Source: Planctomycetota bacterium (lineage in GTDB: Bacteria > Planctomycetota > UBA1135 > GCA-002686595). From it: 64,000 nt of DNA. The translations under genes and the position numbers were made by a program. A model generated the notes under the pieces. The model saw only the letters and a list, made by a program, of their open reading frames with translations, did not search any database and was not told the origin of the DNA. The stretch spans positions 19,169 to 83,168 of the forward strand of contig JAJDEW010000129.1 of NCBI GenBank assembly GCA_029259595.1, written 5' to 3'. This document shows positions 1 to 9,348 of the stretch, piece by piece. Every line of letters starts with the position of its first letter. Position 1 is the stretch's first letter.

Positions 1-957
1 TTCGCCCGCCGCTCGCGCGGCTCCTTCGGAATCGACGTCGACGCCGACGAGCGCGTAGCCGGAGGCGCCGAAGCGCTCGGCGACGGCGCGGCCGATGCCC
101 TGGGCGAAGCCGGTGACGAGACAGCGCCTGGAACCGGATCCGGCGGTTCCTTCGGACGGCGACTCCGCGGCGCTCCGCGCGGTCTCGGAAGCGCTGCGCG
201 CTTTGACGCGCGTTTCGATCAGGCGCGACGCATTGCGACCCACGAAGCGCAGTACCCGGTTGCCGGTCCCCACTGTGGTCCAGTGCGGCGCCCCGCTGAG
301 GTGTCGGTCGATCCGCGCCGCCACCGTTTCCGGCGCGGGAAAGCGCGCCGGATCGAGCTCGCCCTCCGGCACGCCGCTCTTCGCGAACAACCCGGTGCGC
401 GTCGCGCCGGGCCGCAGCACCTGGACGTCGACCGCTCCCGCGAGCTCCAACCGCAGGCTGCGCGCGAAGCCCTCCAGCGCCGCCTTGCAGGCCGCATAGA
501 CCGCGTAGTCCGGGGCAGGCAAGGCCGAGACGACCGACGAGACGAACGCGACCCGCCCGCCGGCCCGGCGCAGGCGCGGCAGCAACGCGTGGACCAGCTC
601 GATCGACGAGGTCAGGTTCACGGCCACGAGCCGCCGCAACTCGTCCGCCCCGAGCTCCTCGATCGCCCCGTACCAACCCGCCCCGGCATTCAGGACCAGG
701 AGGTCGAGCCGCTCGAGCCCACGCTCGTCGAGAAACCGCACGATGCGCCCGGCCGCGTCCGGCCGCGCCAAGTCGGCTTGCACGTAGCGCAGGTGATCGA
801 ACCAGGCCGGATCGAGCTCCTCGACCCCGCGCCGCCCGTGCAGGATGGCCCGCTCCCCCCGCTCGTGCCACCGGCGCGCCAGCGCCAGGCCGATCCCGTC
901 GGTGGCCCCCGTCAAGAGCATCGTCTTCGAGCGCGGGGAGCGGGAGTCGAACGTCAT
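1..957 (-). CDS. Tandem short-chain dehydrogenase/reductase (two SDR domains), cut by the window edge
   Basis: At least 319 residues are visible and the gene continues off the left edge. Residues about 12-235 form a complete classical SDR: a TGATDGIG dinucleotide-binding motif, an NAG motif (LNAGAG), a serine in SSVVS, and the catalytic YAACK (Y-x-x-x-K). A linker of about 35 residues rich in Ser, Ala and Glu follows. At about residue 278 a second Rossmann start appears in the same frame, with VTGFAQGIG as the nucleotide-binding glycine motif, and it then runs out of the window. SDRs are NAD(P)-dependent oxidoreductases; the substrate cannot be told. The ATG at 957 is preceded by CAGAAT with a 6-base gap, consistent with a leaderless mRNA. 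I am sure of the family and confident of the in-frame fusion. Whether the second domain is complete cannot be seen here. Confidence 0.9.
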   Translation of the reverse strand, partial: MTFDSRSPRSKTMLLTGATDGIGLALARRWHERGERAILHGRRGVEELDPAWFDHLRYVQADLARPDAAGRIVRFLDERGLERLDLLVLNAGAGWYGAIEELGADELRRLVAVNLTSSIELVHALLPRLRRAGGRVAFVSSVVSALPAPDYAVYAACKAALEGFARSLRLELAGAVDVQVLRPGATRTGLFAKSGVPEGELDPARFPAPETVAARIDRHLSGAPHWTTVGTGNRVLRFVGRNASRLIETRVKARSASETARSAAESPSEGTAGSGSRRCLVTGFAQGIGRAVAERFGASGYALVGVDVDSEGAARAAGE

Positions 958-963
958 GCCCGC

Positions 964-969
964 ATTCTG
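964..969 (-). promoter_or_regulatory. Putative -10 element for the tandem SDR gene
   Basis: CAGAAT read on the minus strand, 6 bases before the ATG at 957. At this spacing transcription would begin at or next to the start codon. It is one of about a dozen such cases in the window. Confidence 0.3.
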
Positions 970-1110
970 CCGCGCCCCCGCGGGCGAACAAGCGGGCAGG
1001 CTCCGCCTTCGACCAAGACCTTCCCCACGTCGGGCCCCGGCATGGCAGCATGAGCGGTCGGTTCGGTGGGCCTGCGTCCTAGGCCTTGACGCCGACCTCA
1101 GGAGCTTTCC

Positions 1111-1932
1111 ATGACCACACGCGCTTTCCTGTTCGTTGGACTTCTCGCCGGACTGCTCGGCACGGGGGCCCATGCCCAGGTCATCCAGATCAACCCCGAC
1201 CGCGACAACACGCTGTACGAGCCTTCGACCGCGACCGAGCTCAGCAGCGCCCTCGGCCCGCAACTCTTCGCCGGGCGCACCGGCGGGATCGGCGGAGGGA
1301 ATCACATCCGGCGCGGACTGTTGCGGTTCGATGTGGCCGGCAGCGTGCCGTTCGCGGCCACGATCGGTTCCGTCGAGCTGACGGTGGAGTGCAGCATGGT
1401 GTCGGTCCTCGACGTGGGCGTCGCGCGCACGATCCGGCTGCAGCGCGCGACGGCCGACTGGGGCGAGGGCACGTCGGACGCGGGCATCAGCGGCGGCTCG
1501 GGCGCCGTCGCGACCACCGGCGACGCGAGCTGGAGCTTCGCCTTCTTCCCCGCGACGGCTTGGGCCACGGCCGGCGGCGACTTCTCACCGACGGTCAGCT
1601 CGACGATCTCCGTCCCGAGCGAAGGAACCTACACCTTCCCGTCGACACCCCAGCTCGTCGCGGACGTGCAAGACATGCTCGCCAACCCGGCCGGCAACTT
1701 CGGTTGGGTGGTCCTCGGCGAAGAAGGAGCTCCGGGCGGAGCGCGCGCCTTCGACACGCGCGAAGCGCCCGCCTACCCGTTCTACGGCGGAACGGCGCCC
1801 GAGCTCGAGATCCAGCTCGTCGGAACGGTTCCGGCCTTGCCCTGGCCCGGACTCCTTCTCCTGGGCGGCCTCCTGCTCGTCGCCGGAACGCGCCTGCTGT
1901 GGACACGCCGTCCGGTCGACAGCGCGGGCTGA
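1111..1932 (+). CDS. Secreted DNRLRE-domain protein with a C-terminal sorting-type tail
   Basis: 273 residues. An N-terminal signal peptide covers about residues 1-22 and ends at AHA. The mature part begins like DNRLRE-domain proteins (DNTLYEPST, then a conserved LFAGRT and RRGLLRFDV), a beta-rich extracellular fold. The C-terminus (about residues 238-268) has VPALP, then a Leu/Gly-rich membrane segment, then TRLLWTRR. That is the layout of PEP-CTERM/IPTL-CTERM-like sorting tails (short Pro motif, transmembrane helix, basic end). The start is chosen because AGGAG lies 6 bases upstream. The protein is probably exported and anchored at the cell surface. Function is unknown beyond a structural role; the sorting-tail assignment is an inference from layout. 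Confidence 0.8.
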   Translation: MTTRAFLFVGLLAGLLGTGAHAQVIQINPDRDNTLYEPSTATELSSALGPQLFAGRTGGIGGGNHIRRGLLRFDVAGSVPFAATIGSVELTVECSMVSVLDVGVARTIRLQRATADWGEGTSDAGISGGSGAVATTGDASWSFAFFPATAWATAGGDFSPTVSSTISVPSEGTYTFPSTPQLVADVQDMLANPAGNFGWVVLGEEGAPGGARAFDTREAPAYPFYGGTAPELEIQLVGTVPALPWPGLLLLGGLLLVAGTRLLWTRRPVDSAG

Positions 1933-1945
1933 ACCCAGCCGTGTC

Positions 1946-2392
1946 TCAGGCGCGAGCCTCCGGCTCGGGCCAGTCGAGCTCCAGCGCAGCTCCGTAGGGC
2001 GTGGCCCGCCACTGCCCGAGCAAGCGCCGAGCCCGTTCCGCGATGCGTTCCGCCAGCTCCGCGCTGGCGCGTTCCGGCGCCACCCGCTCGAGGAGCGCCA
2101 GCACACGCTCGGGCGTCACCCCAGTCCGCAGCAGCGTCTGGACCGGACCGGCCAAGGCCTCGGCCGCCATGACGTCGGCACCCGTCAACGCCACCCCGCC
2201 CACGCTCGCACCGCCCGCGACCGAACCCCAGAAACCCCTGACGAAGGGCACCTCCAGCTCGACCGCGAGGTGCGCTAGGTCGTGGCGCAGAAAGCTCCGC
2301 GAGTCGAGCTCAGCCGCCTCGACGCTTCCGTCGCAGCGCGTGACCTCCAGCCGGTGACGCCGGTCAGAGAGCTTCTGGAATCGGATGTGCAT
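1946..2392 (-). CDS. Conserved hypothetical protein
   Basis: 148 residues, no signal peptide or membrane segment. The start at 2392 is preferred over an upstream in-frame ATG at 2581 because the extra N-terminus reads like non-coding sequence. The N-terminus (MHIRFQKLSDRRHRLEV) and the block SRSFLRHDLAHLAVE resemble a conserved uncharacterised soluble family I recall from proteobacteria; I cannot name its function. The C-terminal half is helical and rich in Ala, Glu and Arg. The gene converges on the DNRLRE gene with a 13-base gap, and no operon partner is evident. Confidence 0.65.
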   Translation of the reverse strand: MHIRFQKLSDRRHRLEVTRCDGSVEAAELDSRSFLRHDLAHLAVELEVPFVRGFWGSVAGGASVGGVALTGADVMAAEALAGPVQTLLRTGVTPERVLALLERVAPERASAELAERIAERARRLLGQWRATPYGAALELDWPEPEARA

Positions 2393-2571
2393 GGCCCTGG
2401 CTCCGCTCGTTCCTACGAGAGATCGACTCCAGTCGCCACCGCCGCTGAGGCCGATCCGGCTCAGTTTGCCAGGTTCTTCGCCGTGAACTACATTCAGCCG
2501 GCTCGTCGGATGCGGTGCGTCCTGACCTGGCACCGCCTCCCGCTTTTCACCAACCGAGGAGGGGAATTGCC

Positions 2572-3219
2572 ATGTACGCACGTTTGTTTTGTAGCGCCGT
2601 CGTCCTTCTGTCCGCGAGTGCTTGCATGGGGCCGGGCCGTGACCCGCTCGTGCCCGAAAAGGCCTTGCTCGCGAACCTCTCGTTTCAGGAAGGGGCGAAG
2701 CCCAAGAGCAAGGTGAAGCCGATCGCTGGTGACGCCGCGAACGCCAAGGATCTCGAGGAGCAGGTCAGCGACCTGGATGCGAAGCTCGATCAACTCATCG
2801 AGCAATCGGAAGGCGAGTCCAAGCCCTGGTGGGGCACGGGGGTCGGTTGGGCGACCTCGGTCGACGCGGACCGGGGCGGCAACGAGTTCTCCAGCGTCAT
2901 GTTTCACTTCAAGGGCTTTCCGTCGCGCGTCGGTGAACATGCGCGGGCCTTCGATGGAACGGAGAAGATCCCTGCGTTCACCTGGGACCGGTTCTTCCTG
3001 AGCGCCGGGGTCAGCCTCGGCAAGGTCGGGGGCTCGGACCTGATCGATGGCCCGCTCTACGCGCTCGGCGCCGGCTACGACATCACTCCGGAGTTCGGCT
3101 TCATGATCGGAGTCGGATACTTCGAGGAGATCGAGACTGGCGGGGACAAGGACGTCGAGACGAGCCTGACCTACGGCGTGGTGCTCGAATTGCCCCTGTT
3201 CCAGAAGTTCTTCCAGTGA
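2572..3219 (+). CDS. Putative outer-membrane lipoprotein with coiled coil and barrel-like C-terminus
   Basis: 215 residues. The ATG at 2572 follows GAGGAGGGG closely and opens a signal sequence with a lipobox-like LSASAC, so a lipoprotein is likely. Residues about 55-80 form a short Leu/Glu-rich coiled coil (LEEQVSDLDAKLDQLIEQ). The rest alternates polar and hydrophobic residues with many Gly and aromatics and ends in FFQ, as in outer-membrane beta-barrel proteins. An in-frame ATG at 2515 would add 19 residues but would bury the signal sequence. No family is recognised. The stop lies 3 bases from the phoU stop on the opposite strand. Confidence 0.75.
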   Translation: MYARLFCSAVVLLSASACMGPGRDPLVPEKALLANLSFQEGAKPKSKVKPIAGDAANAKDLEEQVSDLDAKLDQLIEQSEGESKPWWGTGVGWATSVDADRGGNEFSSVMFHFKGFPSRVGEHARAFDGTEKIPAFTWDRFFLSAGVSLGKVGGSDLIDGPLYALGAGYDITPEFGFMIGVGYFEEIETGGDKDVETSLTYGVVLELPLFQKFFQ

Positions 3220-3222
3220 ACC

Positions 3223-3891
3223 TCAGGCGGTCGCTTCGCGGACGCGGTGGCGCACGATGTCGCCGCTGACGAGGTAGACGACGTCTTCGGCGATGTTCGT
3301 GGCGTGGTCGGCGATGCGTTCGAGGTTCTTGGAGACGGAGATCAGCTCGACGGCCTGGTCGATCATGTCCGGGTCGGCGTGCATCTTCTCGAGCAACTGG
3401 GAGATGATCTCGCGGTTCATGCGGTCGACTTGGTCGTCCTCTGCGCAGACGCGGCGGGCCGCGGCGGCGTCGCCGCGGACGAAGGAATCGATGCTCTCGC
3501 GCAGCATCTTGGCGACGATTTCGACCATGTCGCGGAAGCGGCCGGGGACGATCGTCGAGCTCTTGGCGGTGATCGAGATCGTGCGTTCGGCGATGTTCGA
3601 GGCCAGGTCGCCGATGCGCTCGAGGTCGTTGTCGATCTTGAGGCAGGCGGCGACGAAGCGCAGGTCGGAGGCCACGGGTTGGTGGAGGGCCAGGATCTTG
3701 AGGCAGTCCTCCTCCAGCTCGACCTCGCGACGGTCGATGTCGGCGTCGCCGTCGATGACCTGCTCGGCCAGGTTCATGCGGCGCTCGAGCAGGCTCGTGA
3801 TCGAGCGGCGGACGGCCTCCTCGACCTGGCCGGCCAGGAACAGAAGCCGTTGCTCGAGCTTATGGAGGTCGTGACTGAGGTGCTTCGACAT
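3223..3891 (-). CDS. phoU: Phosphate-transport regulator PhoU
   Basis: 222 residues, the usual PhoU length. Two helical repeats carry the family's acidic metal-binding signatures (DxxxD-type, for example IDNDLERIGD in the first half and SKNLERIADHATN in the second). In bacteria PhoU acts with the PstSCAB transporter and PhoR to keep the Pho response off when phosphate is plentiful and to restrain transport. The start at 3891 (MSKHLSHDL) matches the family N-terminus; an upstream in-frame ATG at 3921 would add ten unlikely residues. It is the last gene of pstS-pstC-pstA-pstB-phoU, 73 bases after pstB. Confidence 0.95.
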   Translation of the reverse strand: MSKHLSHDLHKLEQRLLFLAGQVEEAVRRSITSLLERRMNLAEQVIDGDADIDRREVELEEDCLKILALHQPVASDLRFVAACLKIDNDLERIGDLASNIAERTISITAKSSTIVPGRFRDMVEIVAKMLRESIDSFVRGDAAAARRVCAEDDQVDRMNREIISQLLEKMHADPDMIDQAVELISVSKNLERIADHATNIAEDVVYLVSGDIVRHRVREATA

Positions 3892-3964
3892 GGGAGTGGG
3901 CCGGGTGCGGTGAGCCGGCAACGAGGAAACGGCGCCTGTCGGACTCGGGGTTCGTCGCCTCAGG

Positions 3965-4885
3965 TTAGCCGAAGCGACCGGTCACGTAGTCCTCCGTCTC
4001 CTTGAGGCGAGGCTGAAGAAAGATCTCGTCGGTTGGACCGAACTCGACCAGGCGGCCAAGATACATGAAGGCCGTGTAGTCGCTCGCACGCGAGGCCTGC
4101 TGCATGTTGTGCGTGACGATCAGGATCGAGTAGGTGCCCTTGAGCTCGTCGATCAGTTCTTCGATCCGGCCGGTCGCGATGGGGTCGAGCGCCGAGCAAG
4201 GCTCATCGAGGAGCAGCACGTCGGGTTCGGCGGCGATCGCACGGGCGATGCACAGGCGCTGCTGTTGCCCGCCGGACATGGCCAGGGCGCTCGACTGCAG
4301 GCGGTCCTTGGCCTCGTCCCACAGGCCCGCGCCGCGCAGGCTCTGCTCGCAGACCTCGTCCAGGACCGAACGGTCGCGCTCACCGTCGATGCGCAGCGAA
4401 TAGACGACGTTCTCGTAGATGCTCATCGGGAACGGATTCGGCTTCTGGAACACCATGCCGATGCGCTTGCGCAACTCGATCACGTCGACGCCTGCGGTAT
4501 AGATCGACTCGCCGTTCAGGGTCATGTCGCCCGAGACGCGCACCGAATCGATCAGGTCGTTCATCCGGTTGACGCAGCGCAGGAGCGTCGACTTGCCGCA
4601 GCCCGAGGGTCCGATCAGGGCCGTCACCTTGCCGTCCGGACACACGAGCGAGATGTCGTGCAGCGCCTGAGCCTCGCCGTACCAGAGGTTGAAGTTCGAG
4701 ACTTCCAGCACGGGCTTCTCGCCGCGGGTCGCCTCGTGGACGACCGTCTCGAAGGCTTCGCCGCGCTGAATGGCCTCGAACAGGCCTCCGGCGGCGGCGT
4801 CGCTCTCGGGCAGGCGGGCGGCCTGGCGCGGTGGGATGGTCAAGGGTGGTGCCTTCTTCAAGGAGCCGTGGGGAGTGATCGTCAT
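3965..4885 (-). CDS. pstB: Phosphate ABC transporter ATP-binding protein PstB
   Basis: 306 residues, longer than the usual 250-260 because of an N-terminal extension of about 55 residues. It has the complete ABC ATPase set: Walker [10 protein letters not shown] (about 92-100), a Q-loop in VFQKPNPFP, the signature MSGGQQQR, Walker B VLLLDEP and a switch histidine in THNM. It supplies energy for high-affinity phosphate uptake from the inner face of the cytoplasmic membrane. The ATG at 4885 is chosen because AAGGA lies 8 bases upstream; an in-frame ATG at 4894 is possible. The gene follows pstA by 23 bases. The role of the extension is unknown. Confidence 0.95.
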   Translation of the reverse strand: MTITPHGSLKKAPPLTIPPRQAARLPESDAAAGGLFEAIQRGEAFETVVHEATRGEKPVLEVSNFNLWYGEAQALHDISLVCPDGKVTALIGPSGCGKSTLLRCVNRMNDLIDSVRVSGDMTLNGESIYTAGVDVIELRKRIGMVFQKPNPFPMSIYENVVYSLRIDGERDRSVLDEVCEQSLRGAGLWDEAKDRLQSSALAMSGGQQQRLCIARAIAAEPDVLLLDEPCSALDPIATGRIEELIDELKGTYSILIVTHNMQQASRASDYTAFMYLGRLVEFGPTDEIFLQPRLKETEDYVTGRFG

Positions 4886-4908
4886 GGTTTCCATCCTTCG
4901 GAGTGCCG

Positions 4909-6672
4909 TCAAATGTGCACGCTCTGAAACCTGCGGCGCAGGCGGCCGCGGATCCACACCGCCACCAGGTTGAGCAGGACGACGATCGCGATCAGAAGCA
5001 GCGTCGTCGTGTAGACCATCGGCTTGGCCGCCTCGGAGTTCTGGCTCTGGAAGCCCAGGTCGAAGATGTGAAAGCCCAGGTGCATGAAGCTGCGCTCGGG
5101 GTGCAGAAAGGGAACGACACCGTCCACGGGCAGTTCCGGAGCGAGCTTGACCGCACCGACCAGCATCAGCGGTGCCACCTCGCCCGCACCGCGGGCGATG
5201 GCCAGGATCATGCCGGTCATGATCCCGGGCGCGGCGCGCGGCAGGACGATGCGGCGGATCGTCTGCCATTTCGTGGCGCCGCAGGCATAGGACCCCTCAC
5301 GCATCGAGTTCGGCACGGCGGAGAGCGCCTCCTCCGTCGCGACGATGACGACCGGCAACGTCAGCAAGGCGAGCGTCAGCGCCGCCCACAGGACGCCGCC
5401 CTTGCCGAAGGTCGGGTTGGGCAGCTTGGCCGAGAAGAAGACCTCGTCGATCGACGATCCGATCACGTAGCAGAAGAAGCCCAGGCCGAAGACGCCGAAG
5501 ACGATGCTGGGCACACCGGCCAAGTTGTTCACCGCGATGCGCACGATGCTGACGATCGTGCCCTGCTTGGCGTACTCGCGCAGGTAGAGCGCGGCCAGCA
5601 CGCCGAACGGCACGACGACCAGCGACATCAGCAGCGTCATCGCGATCGTGCCGAAGATCGCGGGAAAGACGCCGCCCTCGGCGTTGGCCTCGCGCGGGTC
5701 GGCGGTCAAAAATTCCCACCAGCGCGACAGGTAGACGGAGAGCTTGCCGCCGAAGCCGAGCTGGTTGGCCGGGAAGATGCGGACGACTTCGTCCAGAGCC
5801 AACGCCTTCTCGACACCGTCGGAGGTCTCGAGGACGAGCTCGTAGCGCCCGTTCTCCGTATTCAGCGCGTCGATCTCCCGGCGGATGCGCGTGAACGCAC
5901 CGTTCGCCTCCTCCTCGGCCGCGCGGTACGCCGCTTCCGCGCGCCGCCAGCGCTCGGAGTCGCGTCCCTCGGCCAGCTCGGCCGCGCGCATGTGCAAGCG
6001 CGCGTCCTCGAGCGTGCGGTTGACGGCGCCGATCTCGTGCGTCTCGAGGCTCTGCCGCGCGTGGTAGCGCGCGCGCGCTTTGTCGTGGTGCTCCTGGAAG
6101 CGGCTCCACACTTCGTCGGGCTCGGTGGCGATCGTCGCGCCGTCGAGTCGGAACGCGACCGGTGTCCCGTAGAAGCGCCCCCAGGTGTTGCGCTCGACGA
6201 GCAAGGCCCATTCGGGCAGCGAACGGTCGAGGACGTGGTAGTCCTCGATCCAGCGGTAGTGGACGTTCGTCAGCTCGAAGTTCTCGGTGCGCAACTGGAA
6301 GCGGTCGACGAGACCGCCGTTCGCCTCCAGCTCGGTCCGCGCGCGCTCCGCGACCTCATCGGACAAAGCCTCGAGCCGACTCTCCTCGGGCGCGAACGAG
6401 CTCTTGGAGGCGACTTCACCCAGGTAGGCGGAGCCGTCGGCCAGCTCGACGTGCAGAATCGCTCCCGGCCAGAAGGTCGAACCGCCCTGCCACAGGACCA
6501 ACCCCAAGAGGCCGGCGATCATGAAGACGGCCAGGACGAGCGATCCTCCGGTCAACCAGACCATCGGCTCGCCGTGGGCGAAGAGCGACGTCGTCCGTAG
6601 GGCCTTCTTGCGCGGGCGCTTCGGCGTGCCCGCGGCCTGCGCAGCCGGCGGCGGATCGGCCGTGATCGTCAT
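4909..6672 (-). CDS. pstA: Phosphate ABC transporter permease PstA, long form
   Basis: 587 residues, about twice the common PstA length. After a basic N-terminus comes a first membrane helix (about 40-65). A large extra-membrane region (about 70-275) follows, including an Arg/Glu/Ala-rich helical stretch likely to be coiled coil. The C-terminal 290 residues are the classic permease core with the EAA-type loop ([25 protein letters not shown]). Long PstA proteins are known in other bacteria, for example pseudomonads, so this is a variant form and not an artefact. Together with PstC it forms the phosphate channel. The start overlaps the pstC stop as ATGA, indicating translational coupling. Confidence 0.93.
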   Translation of the reverse strand: MTITADPPPAAQAAGTPKRPRKKALRTTSLFAHGEPMVWLTGGSLVLAVFMIAGLLGLVLWQGGSTFWPGAILHVELADGSAYLGEVASKSSFAPEESRLEALSDEVAERARTELEANGGLVDRFQLRTENFELTNVHYRWIEDYHVLDRSLPEWALLVERNTWGRFYGTPVAFRLDGATIATEPDEVWSRFQEHHDKARARYHARQSLETHEIGAVNRTLEDARLHMRAAELAEGRDSERWRRAEAAYRAAEEEANGAFTRIRREIDALNTENGRYELVLETSDGVEKALALDEVVRIFPANQLGFGGKLSVYLSRWWEFLTADPREANAEGGVFPAIFGTIAMTLLMSLVVVPFGVLAALYLREYAKQGTIVSIVRIAVNNLAGVPSIVFGVFGLGFFCYVIGSSIDEVFFSAKLPNPTFGKGGVLWAALTLALLTLPVVIVATEEALSAVPNSMREGSYACGATKWQTIRRIVLPRAAPGIMTGMILAIARGAGEVAPLMLVGAVKLAPELPVDGVVPFLHPERSFMHLGFHIFDLGFQSQNSEAAKPMVYTTTLLLIAIVVLLNLVAVWIRGRLRRRFQSVHI

Positions 6673-9269
6673 AGCTGGTACGCCCGCTTGCGGAAGCGCA
6701 ACCGCACGATCTCGGCCACCGTGTTCAGCACGAAGGTCATCGCGAACAGAACGAGCGCCGCGAGGAACAGCGCGCGGTAGTGCGTGCTGCCTTGCACCGC
6801 CTCCGGCAGCTCGACGGCGATGTTGGCGGACAGCGTCCGGAAGCCGTTGAACACGTTCCATTCCATGACGGGCGTGTTGCCGGTCGCCATCAGGACGATC
6901 ATCGTCTCCCCCACCGCGCGCCCGAGCCCGATCATGACCGCGGAGAAGAGCCCGCTCATCGCCGTCGGGATGATGATGCGCACGGCGGTCTGCCAGGGTG
7001 TCGCGCCGGCGCCCAGCGAGGCCAGCCGGAGGTGCTCGGGAACGCTGGTGAGCGCGTCCTCGGCCAGCGTGTAGATGATCGGAATGACCGCGAAGCCCAT
7101 GACGAAGCCCACGATCAGGGCGTTGCGCTGCACGTAGGTGTCGAAGACCGAGCCGCGCGGATCGAAACCGGCCACGTCGAGACCCGCGGACAGGGCCAGG
7201 GCGATGGCCACGGTCAGAAGCGAGCCGATCAGGAACTTGGCGAGGTCGTAGCGTGCGCACTGGGAGCGCGTCCAGGCGCTCGACCGTCGGCGCACGAAGG
7301 GTGCCAGCACGCGCACACCGAAGCCCAGCGCCAGGAGCGCGGAGAGCGGGATCAACAGGAGCATCCAGCCGCCCGTAGCCGTGCCGATCTGGCCGTCGAG
7401 CCACAGCCTCATGTCGCCCGCGAAGAAGAGTCGTTCCATGACCGGACCGACCCACAGCGCCAGTGCGACACCGATCGGCAACGTCACGCCGATCGAGACC
7501 AGCCGCTGCCAACCGGCCCAGCGTACGGCCCGGTTCGAAGGCATGAGCTGCCACAGGTAAGCGCCCAGGAGCAAGGCGAACGGCAGCGTCACGAACACGG
7601 CCAGGGTCGCGGGGATGATCCTCTGGGCGAAGGGCGCGATCACGAGCGCCGCCAGGAAGCCCAGCACCACGCTCGGCAGGCTGGCCATCATCTCGATCGA
7701 CGACTTGATCGGGATGCGCAGCCGTCGATCGAGGAACTCGCTCGTGAAGACCGCCGCCAGGAGCGCGAGCGGCGTTCCGAACAGCATCGAGTAGAACGTC
7801 GCCTTGATCGTCCCGAACACGAGCGGCAGGAAGCCGAGCTTGGGTTCGAACTCGTCGGTGCCACTCTCCGCCTGCCAGGTGTGGGTCGGCGCGGGGAAGC
7901 CCTCGTACCAGACCGGCCGGAACAGCGCCGCCAGGCTGGCCTCGGGGTAGCGCGGATCGATGGCCCAGTGCAGGAGGCCGACGCGCGTCGCGGCGACGAC
8001 CCCGTCCTCCTTGGCGACCAGGACGATCGCTTCGATGGGCTCTCCCTCGGGCCCGGGTGAGGTCGCGAGCAAGCGGTTCGTCGTCACGTGCCACAGACGC
8101 GCGCCGCCGTCGGCGTGACCGCTCGCGATCAAACGCGTGCGCGGCGAGGCTCCGATCGACGTGACGGCCGAGCCTTCGGTCGCGAGCTCGTGCGCCAGGA
8201 GCAGCTGGACGCCGTCGGTCGTCGGCGCGCCGTCGACACGCGCCGTGAACCAGGCGCGCAGCCCGCCCCTGCTGTCGCCGACGATGAAGGTCGCCTGCCC
8301 CAGCATCGGCTCGAAGACGGTGAGCTCGGCCGCGGGATCGGCCAGGATGTCGAGCTCTTCCGCGACGAGGGGAGCGGACGGGTCGCGCACGTCGTAGCGC
8401 ACGACCTTGCCGTTCGCCCAGGCCAAGAAGACGCTGTCGCCGCCGCCGTTCAGGTGCAGGAAGGCGGGAGCCGCATCCTCGCTCCGCAGCGGCAGTTCGT
8501 AGTCGTCGCTGGCGTAAGTCGTCTTGCCGGTCAGGAGGTTCGTCCGTTCGCGCGTCTTCGTGTAGAAGATCCGACCGGCGTCCGTGAAGCCCGCCAGGAC
8601 GGCGGTGGCATCGTCTGAAGTGTGGGCGATGAGCCGGATGGCGGCGTTCGCCTGGGACTCGATCGGAGCGCCGATCTCGAGGGTGAAGCTCTGCGAGCGC
8701 AGCTTGCCCTCGGTCGTGAGGACGTAGATCTTGCCCGCATGCACCGCGATCGCGCCGGGCCCCAGGTCGCGCGCGACGTCCGGGGTTTCCTCGTCGGTCG
8801 GGAAGGCCGACGTGAAGCCGAAGCGGCCGAGGTGCAGCTTGCCGTCCGAGAATCCGAAGGCCACGTCGTCGCCCTCGGGCGAGACCGAGAGGGCGGTGAG
8901 CGTGCGCTCGTCGGCGCCGGCCCCACCGCCAGCCCCACCGAAGGGTTGCAGCCGCTGCAGCTCTTCCCCGGTGTCCAGCCGGTGCACGCGCACGGTCCCG
9001 TCGCGCAGCAGGATGGCCGCCATCGACTTGTACTCGTCGACGGCCACGTGCAGCGGCTCGGACGCGAGCCGCTCGATCTCCGCTTCTTCGGCCCCGTCCA
9101 TCGAGGCGCCCCGGAACAGGGGCACGACCACGCCGACCAGGAAGAGGAAGATCATCGCGACCGCGAGGATCGTCCCGATCCCACCGATGGTGATCAGGTA
9201 GCGGGACGCGAACTCCGCGAAGCGCACGCGCGGACGTGTCCTGCGCTCACGTCGTTTTCGTTGGTTCAC
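6669..9269 (-). CDS. pstC: Phosphate ABC transporter permease PstC, long form with periplasmic propeller-like domain
   Basis: 866 residues, against about 300-320 for common PstC. One membrane helix (about 24-50) is followed by about 400 residues outside the membrane. That region has repeated WD40/propeller-like blades (for example VRVHRLDTGEEL, SIGASPRTRLIASGHADGG, ARLWHVTTNR). The permease core follows from about residue 485 with the EAA loop (AEDALTSVPEHLRLAS, GATPWQT). The core is also split by an extra hydrophobic/loop stretch around 600-680. The propeller may contact PstS or sense phosphate; that is inference. The gene is second in the pst operon, 79 bases after pstS, and overlaps pstA by four bases. 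Confidence 0.93.
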   Translation of the reverse strand: MNQRKRRERRTRPRVRFAEFASRYLITIGGIGTILAVAMIFLFLVGVVVPLFRGASMDGAEEAEIERLASEPLHVAVDEYKSMAAILLRDGTVRVHRLDTGEELQRLQPFGGAGGGAGADERTLTALSVSPEGDDVAFGFSDGKLHLGRFGFTSAFPTDEETPDVARDLGPGAIAVHAGKIYVLTTEGKLRSQSFTLEIGAPIESQANAAIRLIAHTSDDATAVLAGFTDAGRIFYTKTRERTNLLTGKTTYASDDYELPLRSEDAAPAFLHLNGGGDSVFLAWANGKVVRYDVRDPSAPLVAEELDILADPAAELTVFEPMLGQATFIVGDSRGGLRAWFTARVDGAPTTDGVQLLLAHELATEGSAVTSIGASPRTRLIASGHADGGARLWHVTTNRLLATSPGPEGEPIEAIVLVAKEDGVVAATRVGLLHWAIDPRYPEASLAALFRPVWYEGFPAPTHTWQAESGTDEFEPKLGFLPLVFGTIKATFYSMLFGTPLALLAAVFTSEFLDRRLRIPIKSSIEMMASLPSVVLGFLAALVIAPFAQRIIPATLAVFVTLPFALLLGAYLWQLMPSNRAVRWAGWQRLVSIGVTLPIGVALALWVGPVMERLFFAGDMRLWLDGQIGTATGGWMLLLIPLSALLALGFGVRVLAPFVRRRSSAWTRSQCARYDLAKFLIGSLLTVAIALALSAGLDVAGFDPRGSVFDTYVQRNALIVGFVMGFAVIPIIYTLAEDALTSVPEHLRLASLGAGATPWQTAVRIIIPTAMSGLFSAVMIGLGRAVGETMIVLMATGNTPVMEWNVFNGFRTLSANIAVELPEAVQGSTHYRALFLAALVLFAMTFVLNTVAEIVRLRFRKRAYQL

Positions 9270-9348
9270 GGCTGGACAGAAAGGCCGGGGGCCGAACCCC
9301 GCTCAGCGGTGCTCGGCCCTGCGTTTGGTTCGATGCAGGCTCTCACGT

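Noticed and set aside
4903..6600. A long plus-strand open frame opposite pstA
   Set aside because: Its composition (Arg, Gln, His, Asp rich) is the usual antisense shadow of a GC-rich gene, and pstA on the other strand is certain.
4909..8094. A 1061-codon minus-strand open frame starting far upstream of pstA
   Set aside because: The first 470 codons are an Arg/Gly-rich reading of pstC in the wrong frame; pstA begins at the ATG at 6672 that overlaps the pstC stop.
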